Assembly: GCA_003344405.1 (NCBI GenBank)
Contig: NOWV01000148.1
Span: forward strand, 124,001-188,000
DNA from: Trichoplax sp. H2
Taxonomy: Eukaryota > Placozoa > Uniplacotomia > Trichoplacea
Length of the DNA: 64,000 bases
Direction: 5' to 3'
In this document: piece by piece, positions 1-11,340 of the stretch
How positions within the stretch are numbered: the first letter of the stretch is position 1
Layout of the letters: every line of letters starts with the position of its first letter
Translations under genes and position numbers: made by a program
The notes under the pieces: model-generated
What the model saw: the letters and a program-made list of their open reading frames with translations, nothing else
Databases searched by the model: none
Told to the model about the DNA's origin: nothing

Positions 1-1856
1 TGGAAAAAGCTGAGATCTAATGTAAAATCTTTGCGTAGAAGGTGTTTCAATTATTTGAATATGTATCTTTTCAATAGCTGAACTTACTATATAATAAATA
101 AAAAAATTTATAATATCTCAAGGTTTAAAACTTACTCCTAAATAAATAATAATTCTAGATCATAAAATTACTTGCTTTCAGAATAGGACCTTATGTGCAT
201 CGAACTTTTGCGTTTTTTTGCTTAATCAAATTGTTACTTGATACTATATACTAATGAATATCATTATGGTTGCTACAAACTAGAGTTGTTGTGAGGCATT
301 TTGACTAGTCAGAAGAGAATATTGAATCTATTTTTATATCCAGACAGTAAAAAATCTCATAGCAGAGACGAATTAAATTCTTTTTGTGAAATAGATTTAA
401 CTTATACCTAAGGCATCTTTCAATAATAAAAGCCAGTAGAGGGTATATGATAAATACTGTATGTTGTGATATAATGACGCAAACAGATCAAAAACTCATT
501 GTTAGTAGGTCCGTGAAAGGATATATCTTTTTTAGCCGTGAATACCAGGTGCTTATACTCTAATGATTGAATCAAGTAGAATTTTATGTCTGGATAGAAA
601 TATTTGACCGATACATTTTTAAATCTTAGGCCATTAGTAGATCTATGATATTAATAGGTCAAAGATTCAATCTTAGTCAATCCAGCAATTGTCTCATCAA
701 GTATCATAGTATTATATCAAGATTCTTCTTTCTATATAGCATTGCCTAAAAATCGTGGAACCATTTATGAAGTAGATATGCTTCAGATAATCAGCAATAA
801 TCTTATTTCCATCAGTGTCTCCTATGCCGTTATTGAGCGTTCACATTTGCAGTAGTCTGTCTAAGATTGATTTGAATTTAAAGTAGGGTAAAACATCCCT
901 TAAAAACCGCATTAGTAAAATTGAAAGAAAAGTGCTGCCTAGAAAGATTCTTATCTCTATTCCTCTCCACTAAAATAATGTATCGGTAAAAGCACCTTAT
1001 TCTTATTTTATACAATGAGTTAGGAACAAGTAATTGTAATATTGAATCTCCTTAGGCATATCTCTAATAAGGAGTGCGATACGCTACATATTTTCATTTA
1101 TGAATGATTTTATAGGAGTCTGATTTCGGAATATCATAGAATAGATGGTTGATTAATGATGTAATTATTATGCAAACTTTTTCTATATGAGTAATTAATG
1201 AAAATAATAGAGATTTATGTCGATCTATTTTGTATTAAATATCGTAATTTTATTAAGCAATTGTGCAAAGTTGATGTAACTTAAAATGATTATTACGAAC
1301 CAAATAGAATCAACTAAAAACAGTCATGTTATCAGATATTTATTAATTGATGTTCTGTACAGATTTGAAACAGAGTAGCATAAAAGCAGTTGGATTACTA
1401 TACTTATAGATCAACATGAATTATTGTAATTGTAACAAAATAACTTTTACCCCTATCTTAACTTGTTTATTTGAACGGATAAAGAATCGATTGTAAAAGT
1501 TGGATCATGAAGCTTTTATCGTCTCAAATTTTTAAGGCAAATATCAATAGTCTCCAACTAACGTAAAATAATTTTAATATTAGTTATTGTAATGCTAAAT
1601 AAGAGGTAGCCTATAAACATTATAACGTTATTGCCACAAAGTATCGATGGGGTATTTAACGGCTAAATATCGGTAAATTTAAATTTAGTAGTGCATTAAC
1701 TTCCTTCTCTATTGATCGACATTAATGTGGCTGTCGCATTCGTTTATGCTAACGTGATCGGATGGTATATAGTTTAAATAAATAAGTAAATTTAGGATAA
1801 TTTTCCTCTTTTCGTTATTGTTCTTCATTTTTGAATATTAATTAAAGGTACTAAAA
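1..1856. other. AT-rich sequence without recognised gene
   Basis: All frames are frequently interrupted and I recognise no exon, RNA gene or repeat family. It lies beyond the stop codon of the leftward Harbinger nuclease gene, so it includes that gene's 3' flank. Confidence 0.5.
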
Positions 1857-3474
1857 TTATTTTATGTGCTTATTATGAAAGTAATTGGCGAATTCTTCGC
1901 GAATTTTGACCGCTTTCACAGAAGCATTACTTCCTTGCTTTTTCAACGGTTTTAGACCAGCAGGTTTATCAAACATTCGCCAATTACCTTGCAGTGGAAC
2001 TTTAAAGCCTTGATCCTTTATTACTCTATCAAATGTTCCCTTTGGTGAATAAATTTCCTTGGCTGTAGTATTTCGTCTCATGAAATTATGCAAAACAACA
2101 CACGCTAAAGCTGCTCTTTTAGCGTCTTGCATACTTAAATGAATAGGTTGCTGAAAAATTCGAAATACAGCTGCCATAATTCCAATAGTGTTTTCAATCA
2201 TTGCTCTTACCCTAACAATGTGATAATTGAATAATTTCTCTTTCATACTTAGACCACAACGCCGATGATAAGGCTTCATTAGGTGGACACTTAGCGGAAA
2301 TGCATCTTCAGCTACAACTACATATGGTACAATATTGTGTCCACCAGGCAATGGTACCTGCTGAGGAAATTGCAATCCATTTCGCGATAGATTTTGATAT
2401 AAACTACTGCCTTTAAATGCACCGCCTTCGGAAGGCTTTCCCCAATTGCCGATATCTACTGCCATAAAGTTATAATCGGCATCGATCATGGCCAAGAATA
2501 CAAAATTATCAGAATTGTTCGTATTTACACTATTAGCTTTTCCTTCAACATTAGGGTCAACAATAATATGCCTTCCACCAATTGCCCCAATACAGTGGCA
2601 AAATTTCCATTGACGATGAAATTCACTTTCTATCTCCAGCCATTCTCGATCAGTGATAGGAGTCTATAGTTTATTAAATTTATTCAATTCATTAATTAGC
2701 TAGGTAGATAGCGTTGCGGACCTTCTCGATTGATCAGATAGTCCTATGGACTTTTAGATGCTCAAGCTTTTTAGTAGATTTTAGTATCCGCGTCCTAGTA
2801 ATTATATGGTGCACTATAAGGAGGCTAATTACCTTATCTAATTCTTTATTAAATAAATAAATATCAATTTACTAGTATATGGGTACGGTAACCAAATCAA
2901 ATGTATCACTTAATTATTAGTCGATAAAAATACATAACAATAATTTTGCGGCTAATAATGATATTTATTATAATAAAATAAAACTTGTAAGCGTTACTGA
3001 GCTAAGCTAACCATCTCACTAAGCGATGTCAGCGATTTATTATCATTATCATCAATGTTTTACTACAATTACATGTTTATTTATCTTACTAACCCGAAGA
3101 TAGCAAGCCAGAACTTTAGGAATAGCCTCACAGACTTTGCTGATTATTTGATACATACTAGTTTGCGATATCTTATATTGATATCGAATACTATCATAAG
3201 TATCACCAGTGACCAAAAATCGAAGTGTTAACATAACTTGTACAGGTGGGCTGATAGCAATGCCATCTTGATTTGGATTTTCCTGCTCTAATTCAGGTGC
3301 TAACAAAGCCGATAAGTAACGAAAATCTTCAGGCGAAAGTCGCATCATATTTTGAAATGTTGTTTTGTCATCCAATAATAATTGACAGCATGACATGTAA
3401 GATTCTTCTATACGAGGGTTAGACCTACAATTGTAAATACCCGTGCACGTATCGCATTTAATAAGCAATTTCAT
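1857..3474 (-). CDS. PIF/Harbinger (HARBI1-type) transposase-derived nuclease
   Basis: Exons: complement(join(1857..2663,3094..3474)), about 395 residues, with a GT-AG intron in phase 0. Exon 1 carries the family's N-terminal helical region (MRLSPEDFRYL, LRFLVTGDTYDSIRYQYKIS). Exon 2 carries the DDE nuclease fold: GAIGGRH near residue 153, AMIDADYN, VDIGNWGKPSEGG, EDAFPL, MKPY and MIENTIGI. Harbinger nucleases normally use Asp-Asp-Glu. Here the first Asp position (GAIDG in relatives) is Gly156, the second (SDGG) is Glu206, and the last acid, Glu284, is kept. The reading frame is open throughout despite this, so it may be an inactive insertion or a co-opted protein. I found no convincing terminal inverted repeats, target duplication or Myb/MADF partner gene. 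The start codon at 3472-3474 is the first in frame; an upstream exon is possible. Confidence 0.82.
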
Positions 3475-5539
3475 CCCTTACTAATAAACAAACCAAACAT
3501 TTCAATTCATTCATGCTTTTAAACATAATCGCCATGTTACGTAATCTTTGGAAAGCCTTGAAGAGGCTTACTAAATTATTTTACTATTTAACATAGATGT
3601 AGTTGAAAAATTCTTTAAATATTCTATTTCGTAGGGTTGAGCGCTGAATATATTGGATAAGAAAATTTGTATTATAATTAATTAATTTAAATTTTATTAG
3701 ATTTAGCCAAATTTAAGGTTAATCTGCTATTGGCTATTAAACGCATTACATTACAGAAATAAGCTAAAGATTATTTACGTTCATTGAGGCTGATGTCAAT
3801 ATATATATACAGTCTATTGAGCTTATAAAAGAACTCAAAATTTTCTTTCTGATGCAATAGTGCTTACAACAATATCTGATTCATTTATCTATTTATATAG
3901 AGCATTGTCGAGTATATTTTAGTTCGTTAATTAACAACGGACACTAATTTTCCTGTACGTTACTTCATATACCAAAATAACTAACTTAACGTAGACAACT
4001 CAACTCAAAAAATGCTCATATCTAAACGTAAGGTTTTACATCTTTAAAGAATTAATATGAGCGAATCTTTTGTCTTTAATTAAAGCTATACATAAGTATT
4101 TGCAAGAAAATTACAGTATAATGTTACAAATCTTAAAAGCATTATGTTAAGGAGGTAAAACAGATATAACAGATATATGAATATTAGCAGTTTAGGGTAA
4201 CAGCTAAAAAGTAATATCATAAGCTTAAATCATATCACCATGACCTACCGTAAAATGTAGGATCCCCCAAAAAAGACATATCAGGTTTTAAAATAATTGT
4301 TAGCTACGCTACTACTAAGACAATTCTAGGATCAATTTTAAAATTTACTAAATTAATTTACCCAACGTATTAAAATAAAAAAATAAAATAGCGTGTTGAA
4401 TTTACTGGTGCCGTCATTAAATGATATCAATACGTAAAATCGATTACCTGGTAGAAATGGTTGCTTGATCTACTGTTTGGCTCGATGACTCGACGTAAGA
4501 TTTATTCCTAGCTTCATCATCTACATTGTATTTGATGAAAGCATTAGGATGAGCTATTGGCTATTCTTCGATATGAACATGACAGTACTATACAAGTCTA
4601 TAGCACAGACCTAATTCAAGCTTTTTCTTAGCTTTGGTTGGCGTTTGTTGTTTTCTCTTCTTCCCTCGAATTTGACTATTTAAGATGAATAGGTATAATA
4701 GTAAGACGATTTTAATTTCATAATTGAACATGTTTCCACGAGCCAATATGAAGCTAATTAGCAAAGCATTCAAGATTAAATGGAACAGTAAAGGAAAATA
4801 ATTTTTTCAATAGGCAAGCCAGCTGAATCGACTGATGTAGGATGCTACTCTGTAATAGGATTACCTTCCATCAGTTGAACTACTATCCTGTACCGCAGAT
4901 TGCATCCTTTGGCATCGGTCTAGACACTAGTATAGTACAGAACAGGAGCATCTACACAAATTGTGTTTTATTTGTCTGGCTGTATTTGCAGGTATAATAC
5001 GCGTATACTGTACAACTGTATATCTAGTGTACAAGGGTTAACGTAGTGCTAAGATATCCATGCCTTTGCACGGCGAATCAGTATTATTTGGATCAATTTA
5101 CTTTATGTTATAATAACAAGTGGATAAACTGTGCTACAGTACTAAGCAAACTGGATGGCTTGTGAAAATACCGTGGTGAATTGATAAAAGCAGATATACA
5201 CGTCGGTACATCATCACTGAGAAGGTAAAGAAACCTAGCAAGAGTACTTCATTCTATTACACGGTGCAGTAATAAAGAGGAAAAAGCTAATTTCCCACTT
5301 TCTCCATGTGATAGTGCATGTACACAGCACAAGCTAAACGACTTCATACAGCTCCCTGTTTATGAGTTAGCATACCTCTGCAGTAACCTCCTCATCGTTA
5401 TCTCCCTTTAGCGCCATTTTAAAAGGCTTCATGTTAGTAAAGTCAAGTTATCACCTTTTCGAGACTATAAAACATAAAGATTCTGACAGATAGATACATA
5501 GGTACCATATATAATTGGCTAGAACGGACAGTAAATTAA
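3475..5539. other. Intergenic, no recognised gene
   Basis: AT-rich and interrupted in all frames. A short lysine/arginine-rich open segment on the minus strand near 4592-4680 (GKKRKQQTPTKAKKKLE) resembles a nuclear-localisation tract and could be an exon, but nothing around it supports a gene model. Confidence 0.4.
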
Positions 5540-6300
5540 AGCAAGATGATCTCCAATCAAATCGTGCAAAATCAAATCATATCAATGCAAGCATAGCTTA
5601 AAATTGCAGTCTATTCCATTTCTTTTCTTCGGGCTTTGCCAGAATGTGAATGATTCTGCTATAAAATTACTTCCTTGTATCAAATAGTGTAAAAATTACA
5701 TCCTATGAATGCGCAATGTAACTTGAAATTGTACCAAACGTGTATTCCGCGAATTTCCACGGTTTTCTCTAGAACGTGAAAGATGCTGCAGCAAGATGAG
5801 CTCCTTCTATCAAATCATGTTAATGCGAATGTAACTTAAAACTGCGCTATATTTCATTTCATTCCTACAGATTTCACTGGAACGTTAACGATTCTGCTTC
5901 AAGATGATCTCCTTCTATCAAATAGTGCAACAATCACACCATATTAATGCGATTGTAACTCAAATATGCACTATACAATATTCCCGAATTTTTCCATGGG
6001 CTTCGCTAGAACGTGAAAGATACTGCTACAAGATGGAGCTCCTTGTTTCAAATCATATTAATGCAAATGTAGCTTAAACGTGCACTCTATTCTGCCGAAT
6101 TTCTAAGGGTTTCACTAGGATATGAAAGATATTGCTGCAAGATGACCTCCTTCTATCAAATAGTGCATAAATGACATGATATTAGTGCGAATGCAACTTA
6201 AAATTACTTTGTATTCCGCCGAATTTCCACGGTTGCTAGGACATGAAAGATACCGCTGCAAGATAACCTCCTTCTATCCAAATGATGCAAAATAATGGTC
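5540..6300. repeat. ~119-bp tandem array with alternating monomer types
   Basis: About six and a half degenerate copies. The marker TCAAAT(A/C)(G/A)TG recurs near 5559, 5680, 5797, 5914, 6036, 6155 and 6275, a spacing of 117-122 bp. Each unit also holds GCAAGATGA(G/T)CTCCTT, TTCCACGG and GAACGTGAAAGAT-like blocks. Successive units alternate between a form with 'AATAGTGCAA..ATCAC' before the ATATTAATGCG block and a shorter form going directly from CAAATCATG to TTAATGCG. This gives a higher-order period of about 238 bp. Confidence 0.85.
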
Positions 6301-6837
6301 GTTAAAAGGAAAGGAAGCTAATTTACTATTTTCTGAATGTGGTAGGGAATGTGCAGTTGTCATATTTTGTACTATTGCTATATTTAGGATGAGATCACTT
6401 CTCATTACACGATAGCTTATAAGTTCTACTAATTATGAAATAGTCATACTAAGTCATTCATTTGATTTCTCATAATAATCTGTAGATACTCTAAACTTGT
6501 TTACTTGTCAACAGGGTAAGAGAAGGCTATATAAATGAGCACATCTCTTACCCTAGATATCTTTCTAGTTGGTCCCTCCGACTATGCGCTATGTGCTTTG
6601 GATTTAAACGAACGTAGTTATTTAATTTCTTGTTTACCCTGTTCTCTGAGTTTATTAACCCTTGTTGCCATGACTGCCTAGTAGCAACAGTTCATTCAAT
6701 CAGCTACAACTTTTTCTTGCGTTAACTCTTGTTCGCTTATCTCTGCCACCATCTCTTCCAAGTTGCACAGCTTGTTTTTGCAGTCCTTGATGTTGGTCAA
6801 AGTAATTCTATTGCTATTTCAAAGCAGCTATGTCTGA
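6301..6837. other. Sequence between the tandem array and the (TA)n tract
   Basis: No supported gene. On the minus strand around 6700-6800 a short frame reads as a charged coiled-coil-like peptide (KNKLCNLEEMVAEISEQ) before a stop. A decayed relative of part of it lies at 7075-7130, across the (TA)n tract. This may be the remnant of a duplicated or transposon-derived reading frame. Confidence 0.35.
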
Positions 6838-6928
6838 AATATATATATATATATGTTATATATATTAAATATATATAATAATATATACATATAAATATAT
6901 ATATAATATATATATATAATATTAATAT

Positions 6929-6960
<32 letters not shown>

Positions 6961-7042
6961 ATAAATATAACCTAATATATATGTACATCATATATAATCT
7001 ATATAACATATATATGATAATATATATATATATATATAATTT
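6838..7042. repeat. (TA)n-rich low-complexity tract
   Basis: About 200 bp made almost wholly of TA and TAA units. Open frames through it in both directions translate only to Tyr/Ile/Leu runs and are artefacts of composition. The sequence CTGCACAGCTTGTTTTTGCAG, or a close variant, stands on both sides of the tract (about 6764 and 7095). Confidence 0.9.
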
Positions 7043-7667
7043 CTTAAATATTTCTATTGTATTCCTTCAATTTCTTCATCATCTCTTCCTAGCTGCACAG
7101 CTTGTTTTTGCAGTTCTTAATGCTGGTCCCGTTAGCGTACCTCCGTTACCATATTCATCGCCATGGTAGTTGCAACTTCAACAGTACTTTGACGCTACGT
7201 CTGTCCTTGACTACTTCTTATTACACCAGTCGTTGTTAGCATATCTTACCTAGAAGGCTCTTAAGGATATAACTCGCCATTGAAGCTTTGATATCATTTC
7301 CTCTTAGGCTAGCTAATGCTTCAGTACTGTATTGAGCGCTTGAAGTCAACTAAGCCTTTGCTCATTGCAACTCTTGTTTAACCTCTCTAAATTATCCAAT
7401 TGCATACCAATTCCTTTAGCATTAAGTAACGTTTGCGTACCTCTCCTATCATAGTATCCATACTGCCATCCAGCCGTCCTCCAAGCCATCAGTTATTCGA
7501 AGGCGAATTGGAGTGGTGAGAGGAAATCTTGCAGTTGGCAAATCCAAAAGTGCATGTTAAGGGCCTTTAGTTAGCCTTTCCAACATCGATTAAGCTATGC
7601 ATCACTAACAGACTGTGCACTGGTTATTTTATGAGATTATCACCATCAATTCATGATTGAGGAGAAG

Positions 7668-9706
7668 ATGGGTAAGCCTTATCATCGTCGAAATCGAAAT
7701 ATGAAACATCATAAAATGCAAGCAGCAACGGCAGAGGACGAGCCAAGCTATCCCGGCGAAGGTTGTATATTGAAATTGAGCTAAATGACCAATTGTGGCG
7801 ATAAATGATCTTAATTGTGCATCAATGTTATCCCTGTAGACGTCGTTGATGAAGAAGAATCAGGATGGAATAAATTCCCGTTTCCTTTAGCCATGTGGGT
7901 AAGAGCACTGCAGCGATGATCAGTTCATGCAACTTGCAAATAGCATGTCACCATCTTCTTTTCTATCGCGTTGATATTATGGTGTTGACTGCTGATGCAA
8001 TACTAACTGTTAGTCTGAATTGTCAAGATATAGATACGACTCTTTATTGAGTGTAATTATTTCAATTAAGTAACTTGTACTAGATATACTGTAAGTACAT
8101 AAGAAAAGAGACAGTGTTGAAGGCTGTGCAAACTAGGCTAGAGGAAGAGAGTGAACGATGCGTGATTGCTTAGATCTCATCTTGTTACTCGTTGGTAACA
8201 ACATATCGCTACGCTGTTGATTGAGTTGATTTAGCTGTTGTTCCCTTACTCATTGGGAACTTTTATTCCCTAACGGAATAAATTAAATATAGCCAGATCT
8301 AAAGTCTGCTTGATTATTTATGACTACATCCCAACAGTTTGGATAGACTGTTGATGTGAATTCAAATAGAATATTATCATGGATTTAGTATGCATCATAA
8401 TGGTGCAAGGAGTTGATACATTACAATTTCATGCACTCTATTTGATTGCATTACATATAGGATTTTCAACATTGTGATCCGAAGAAATGCTCTGGCAGGA
8501 AATTAATGCGATTAGGCATAGTTCGCCAACTCAAAGTTTCAACGCGTTTTAATGGGATCGTTCTTAGTCCGGATGCATCACGTTATGTTTCACCAGAAGA
8601 CGCCACTTTGATTGAAAAATTTGGTATTGCTGTCATTGACTGCTCGTGGGCCAAATTGCATGAGGTGCCTTTCACCAGGATGCGTTTTAGTAACTCTCGC
8701 CTGTTGCCATACTTATTAGCGACCAATCCGATTAACTATGGAAGACCTTGTAAGTTGTCCTGTGTTGAAGCTTTCGCAGCGACAATGTATATTGCAGGTA
8801 AACGATTAACCAACACATGTAATTGTTGACAAGGTTGGACAATAGTTTATACATGATAGTCTATTAGGAGGATGATGACTGAAGATAGCTTATATTTGGA
8901 TAGGATTTAAAGATTTTGCAGAAAGAGTACTGATGCCCTTCAAGTGGGGGAAAAACTTTATTGTTTTAAACAAGTATGTTGAATGTAATCATTGTTTATT
9001 CATCCGCTGCTAATGTTGGTAATATTGCATAAGTAACGGTAGTGGAAAGACCTAGACTTGGCTATAGCATGGAATTGAATTTTTGTCGTAATATGATAGA
9101 GAATTATTAGAACAATATGCAAAATGTAAGACAGAAAAGGAGGTAGTCAAAGTACAGGAAAATTATATCCTGCAATGCGAGCAAGAACGCCGAGAACGGA
9201 AGAGTATTGGTACGTAAATTTCTCAAAAAGGACTTACAGGGTTATTTCAGTTTCCATTCTTTATTAGTAAAGTGTCTTTTGTTGTTACTTTATCCGTAAG
9301 CAGAATTGGCTATTTATTAAAATAAATACCCTTTTAAACGACAATAGATCCAATGGATATTGACTTGGATAAAGAATTTTGCAATCCTAACAGACCTGAA
9401 TTAGGAATGCCATCAGCGAGGTAGGCAGTAGATTTACATCTTTCTCGATTGTATTCATTTTAAGGTAGCACCCATTCTGTTATAACTGTATGAATCCCTC
9501 TTTTAATCTATAGTTATGAGCAGATGTAACGATCTTAAAATTGAATTGTTTAATTGGTGAAATTATTTTTTTGACATAATCTAATTTACATCAGCTCAAG
9601 CAGCGATGAAGAGATCAATGATGTCGCTGAAAAATTTGAAGGTGTTCTAGGCGAAAATTGTAAAAATGATTTGCCTGGTGCCGAAGCATCTGTAAATGAA
9701 AGTTAA
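7668..9706 (+). CDS. TSR3: TSR3, 18S rRNA aminocarboxypropyltransferase
   Basis: Exons: join(7668..7761,7840..7898,8461..8797,8904..8973,9100..9209,9348..9420,9595..9706), giving 284 residues; all introns are GT-AG and every phase closes. TSR3 transfers the aminocarboxypropyl group of S-adenosylmethionine to the hypermodified uridine of 18S rRNA in late small-subunit assembly. Recognisable blocks in order are [84 protein letters not shown] and the [17 protein letters not shown] segment. The C-terminus is acidic and Ser-rich ([10 protein letters not shown]), as in other eukaryotic TSR3 proteins. The start at 7668 gives a short basic N-terminus ([10 protein letters not shown]) followed by acidic residues, typical of the family. 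Length agrees with animal homologues of about 300 residues. It is transcribed away from the Harbinger gene and converges on the ANKRD54-like gene. Confidence 0.94.
8184..8279. repeat. Three short hairpins in TSR3 intron 2
   Basis: Three perfect inverted repeats follow each other in the 562-bp intron: GTTAC/GTAAC at 8184-8199, GTTCCC/GGGAAC at 8240-8260 and ATTCC/GGAAT at 8265-8279. Their role, if any, is unknown. Confidence 0.5.
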
Positions 9707-11340
9707 TAATACATAGCATGCTCGTATGTACATGTATATATCTCAAATTAACAAATTGCTTGGCTAGGAACACATTTTATTGTTGATGTAGCATTCAAGT
9801 ATGGAATCATACTATACTGTAAATTTTTTCTACATTAATCAGTCACACAGACTTTGTATTACCATGTCATGCGTGTTTCCAAGTTGATAAATATGTATCC
9901 CTGTCAGGCTACGAAAAAAAATCACTGCTACGATGCTTCTAAAGATCTAAACTTTCAATAGTTTGTCTAAATTTATTTCAATTCTTTCATTATTTTCCTG
10001 AATGATTGATTGATCTTGCAAAGATATATCATGCGTAGGACATTCATGGTTGAGAGATGAAACTGCCAGTAACGTATTCGAGCTTTAACTAGACTAGCAA
10101 TAAAACAATATCGAAAGAAGCTATGCTATGACACTTTTATTTATAGTTTTCACGATTACAATGCTTCCTTAATAACACTACCATTCAAGTCGCATGCATA
10201 CGTCTTCGTATGACATTCCGGAAAAAGACTGTCAAAAGTGCTGCTTAATGTCAAGTCTATCAAGTCTCCTATACTTAAATTAATCATTGAAGCTTGATAC
10301 GGTTTATTTTATTAATTCCCATCAGTATACAGAACACAATGTAAATTTGTAGTATGGTCTGATTTATTATAAGATAATGAAATAAATTGATTATTGCATC
10401 ACTGCAGATGACTCAAGATACAATCCATTTTAATATTCCTGTATAATTTCAATTTATGTAATAACTGAATCAACGGAAGTCTTTCAAGCGTACAACACCA
10501 ATCATATATATTATAGTTCATAGCAACCCGTTTGATATGTTATGTTAACATTTCAATGATTAATTAGTACAGTATGATATATGCGCTAACAATCATTTTA
10601 GTCTATTACAATTTTTAGCTCTATTTGAGTCATCTTGATATAACTTTTTAAGTTACTTTAAATTACTGCATCAAATTAAGGTCAATAAATTTAAGCGGCA
10701 CTTTTGCTACTGTCAATTGGAATGGAAGGATTATAATCCAGCTGGCTTGAAATGAAAGATATTAATTATTTTATGAACATATTTAGAAGTCATTGAAACA
10801 AGAGAAGCTCGCTATCAAGGTAACCATTTCATTTTAAATTTTAGATAGATCAAGGCAATGCAATAGCCTTATATGGAGGTAGTGACCTTCCAGTCAGCGT
10901 ATTTTAAAGTGTTTGTAAAGCATTTACATAGGTCTAACCATTTCAATTTCTCTGCATAATGTATAATATCTATTACATATGTCATAAAAGGGATGGGATA
11001 TAACGTACAACTTTATGTGTTTTGGAAAGTAGTGTACAATACAGAAAATTACGGTGTTAACGCTGAGATGGTAATTTTGTAAGTGTACATTCATGCACGC
11101 TAATCGCTAATAGATGAGATACATTATCAATCGATCGTTGAGTAAAAGGCCGCCAAATTAACTGTAGACGAGGAATAAATGTACTGGAAATCTCAGTTTT
11201 CATTCTTCTTAGTGGTATTGCCAATATTGAAATTGAAATACTCGTATGTACTGCACATAATTGCAAGGAGATGCTACTTGAAAGACCATTCGGAGTGTTT
11301 ATCATTTCTTGTACCCAGAAACAGCTAGCATCCCAGCCTT
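9707..11340. other. Convergent intergenic region between TSR3 and the ANKRD54-like gene
   Basis: It holds the 3' ends of two convergent genes. I see no coding exon, repeat family or RNA gene; open frames here are short and lack recognisable content. Confidence 0.5.

Noticed and set aside
5540-6300. CRISPR-like array
   Set aside because: The genome is eukaryotic and the repeat is a contiguous ~119-bp monomer, without short identical repeats separated by unique spacers.
6797-7169. Two overlapping open frames on opposite strands
   Set aside because: Both translate to Ile/Tyr/Leu runs from the (TA)n tract.
11057-11305. 82-codon minus-strand frame downstream of the ANKRD54 stop
   Set aside because: It lies past the stop codon of the rebuilt gene and has no family match or splice logic.
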